Of a DNA stretch of 36,159 nt, positions 35,557-36,159 are shown in pieces. The notes under the pieces were generated by a model. The model saw only the letters and a list, made by a program, of their open reading frames with translations. It was not told the DNA's origin and ran no database searches. The stretch lies in the NCBI GenBank assembly GCA_900018345.1, contig FCNA01000122.1:1-36159 (forward strand). The letters run 5' to 3'. Within the stretch, counting starts at the first letter, position 1. The number at the start of each line of letters is the position of its first letter. Source of the stretch: Clostridiales bacterium CHKCI006. GTDB lineage: Bacteria; Bacillota_I; Bacilli_A; Erysipelotrichales; Coprobacillaceae. Position numbers and translations under genes: made by a program.

Positions 35557-35950
35557 CTTGCTTGACCTCCACTTTTCTGCAATTTGGACATGTTCCTTTA
35601 AAAACGATCGTCTGACTTTCTACCTCATAACCTAGATCTGACAGATACTCCACAATCATATGCTCCGGTAAAGGTAGATCACCCATTCGATGACAATGAC
35701 GGCAATAGAAATGACCATGCCACTGTGTTTGATCATCGAATCGATCCGGCCCTTCACCTACTCCCAGTTTTCTTAGGCGTCCTGTCTCGCACAACACATT
35801 TAAATTACGATAGACAGTGCCGCGACTGATGGTAGGATGACTTTGCTGTAATAGAGCATAAACTTCGTCAGCCGTTGGGTGTGTCGGATTCAGCTGGACA
35901 ACCGCTTCATAGACCGCCTCGCGTTGGGCCGTATTCCGAAGTTTTTTCAT
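35528..35950 (-). CDS. perR: Fur-family peroxide-type repressor (PerR-like)
   Basis: A 140-aa Fur-family regulator using the ATG at 35950 behind AAGGAG. The winged-helix DNA-binding half has [12 protein letters not shown] and [12 protein letters not shown]. The metal-binding half has [16 protein letters not shown] and CPNCRK, giving two Cys-x-x-Cys pairs for structural zinc. Residues equivalent to the PerR regulatory ligands (His in HPTA, Asp in RFDD, HGH, Asp in MGDL) are present, which favours PerR over Fur or Zur. It probably represses itself and rubrerythrin, derepressed by peroxide. Confidence 0.87.
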   Translation of the reverse strand: MKKLRNTAQREAVYEAVVQLNPTHPTADEVYALLQQSHPTISRGTVYRNLNVLCETGRLRKLGVGEGPDRFDDQTQWHGHFYCRHCHRMGDLPLPEHMIVEYLSDLGYEVESQTIVFKGTCPNCRKVEVKQDERIKGNKN

Positions 35951-35965
35951 CAGAAACACTCCTTG

Positions 35966-35982
35966 TTAGGATTTTATCCTAA
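35966..35982 (-). promoter_or_regulatory. Palindromic operator of the perR-rbr operon
   Basis: TTAGGAT-AAA-ATCCTAA is a perfect inverted repeat just downstream of the -10 box, across the expected transcription start. Its size and place suit autoregulation by the Fur-family protein, although the sequence differs from the classical PerR box TTATAATnATTATAA. Confidence 0.65.
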
Positions 35983-35986
35983 TTAC

Positions 35987-36015
35987 ATTTTAGACCACTT
36001 TCCATGTAAAGTCAA
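35987..36015 (-). promoter_or_regulatory. perR-rbr promoter
   Basis: TTGACT (36010-36015), a 17-nt spacer and TAAAAT (35987-35992) form a strong sigma-A promoter on the minus strand, about 37 nt upstream of the ATG. Confidence 0.8.
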
Positions 36016-36082
36016 TGAATATTTCAGTTTTTGTTACTATTCACCGATAAAGAAGGTAAATAACCTTAGATAAAAAAGAGTA

Positions 36083-36148
36083 CAGAAAAGAGAACGCTTA
36101 GTTAGCAAGGATTTCGGCTAACCTGTTCAAAGCGCTCTCTTTATTCTG
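36083..36148. terminator. Long imperfect palindrome, probable terminator of a gene beyond the right edge
   Basis: CAGAAAAGAGAACGCTT (36083-36099) pairs with a near-perfect complement ending at 36148. GTTAGC and GCTAAC form an inner stem (about 36101-36122). On the minus strand TTTTCTG and CTCTTTTTT follow the outer stem, which fits termination of a minus-strand gene to the right. No coding frame is seen in the last 90 nt. Confidence 0.5.
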
Positions 36149-36159
36149 TAATGATGTTT

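Overview
The window reads as a chromosomal segment of a low-to-moderate GC Bacillota. The 16S 5' end, the strong AGGAGG-type ribosome binding sites, the PerR/rubrerythrin pair and the mnmG style fit a gut-type Firmicute. I lean to Erysipelotrichia, but this is a judgement from the look of the genes, not a database result. Nearly every gene is on the minus strand, so the biological reading order runs from high to low coordinates.

Layout from right to left: a palindromic terminator-like structure (36083-36148); a PerR-like repressor overlapping rubrerythrin; a secreted/membrane DUF2207 protein; tRNA-modification gene mnmG; a type I restriction-modification island (about 19.4-31.1 kb); the larB-larC1-larC2-larE operon for the nickel-pincer cofactor of lactate racemase; an IS110-family element (transposase on the plus strand); a potassium-transport island (small membrane protein, kdpF, kdpA, kdpB, kdpC, CBS/LysR remnants, a CorA-like protein, kdpD, kdpE) with a TnpV-type transposon gene pair at its left edge; three adjoining decayed genes of a nickel/peptide-type ABC importer; and the 5' end of a 16S rRNA gene with two tandem rrn promoters.

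The restriction island is the most unusual part. In transcription order it holds hsdM, a full two-domain hsdS, an ART-like (DUF3990-type) gene, an unrecognised 137-aa gene, an intact NADAR gene, a start-less single-TRD hsdS cassette, hsdR, a second single-TRD hsdS cassette and a tyrosine recombinase. A roughly 25-bp segment recurs at the end of all four TRDs, and a 31-bp inverted copy lies just beyond the recombinase gene. This looks like a specificity-switching type I system carrying an ADP-ribosylation/de-ADP-ribosylation module in its operon. A second, diverged and truncated NADAR fragment lies outside the recombinase.

The lar operon has its own sigma-A-type promoter and a leader of about 140 nt with an intrinsic terminator and a competing hairpin, so it is probably attenuated. 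LarC is split into two overlapping frames, and LarC1 carries 23 histidines in 32 residues. No larA is present. The decayed ABC importer and the lar genes point the same way on either side of the Kdp island and IS110, which suggests an older nickel-related gene block broken by insertion and then decay.

The Kdp island carries a complete KdpFABC pump and the KdpDE two-component system. Its GC-rich codon use and the TnpV gene suggest horizontal arrival.
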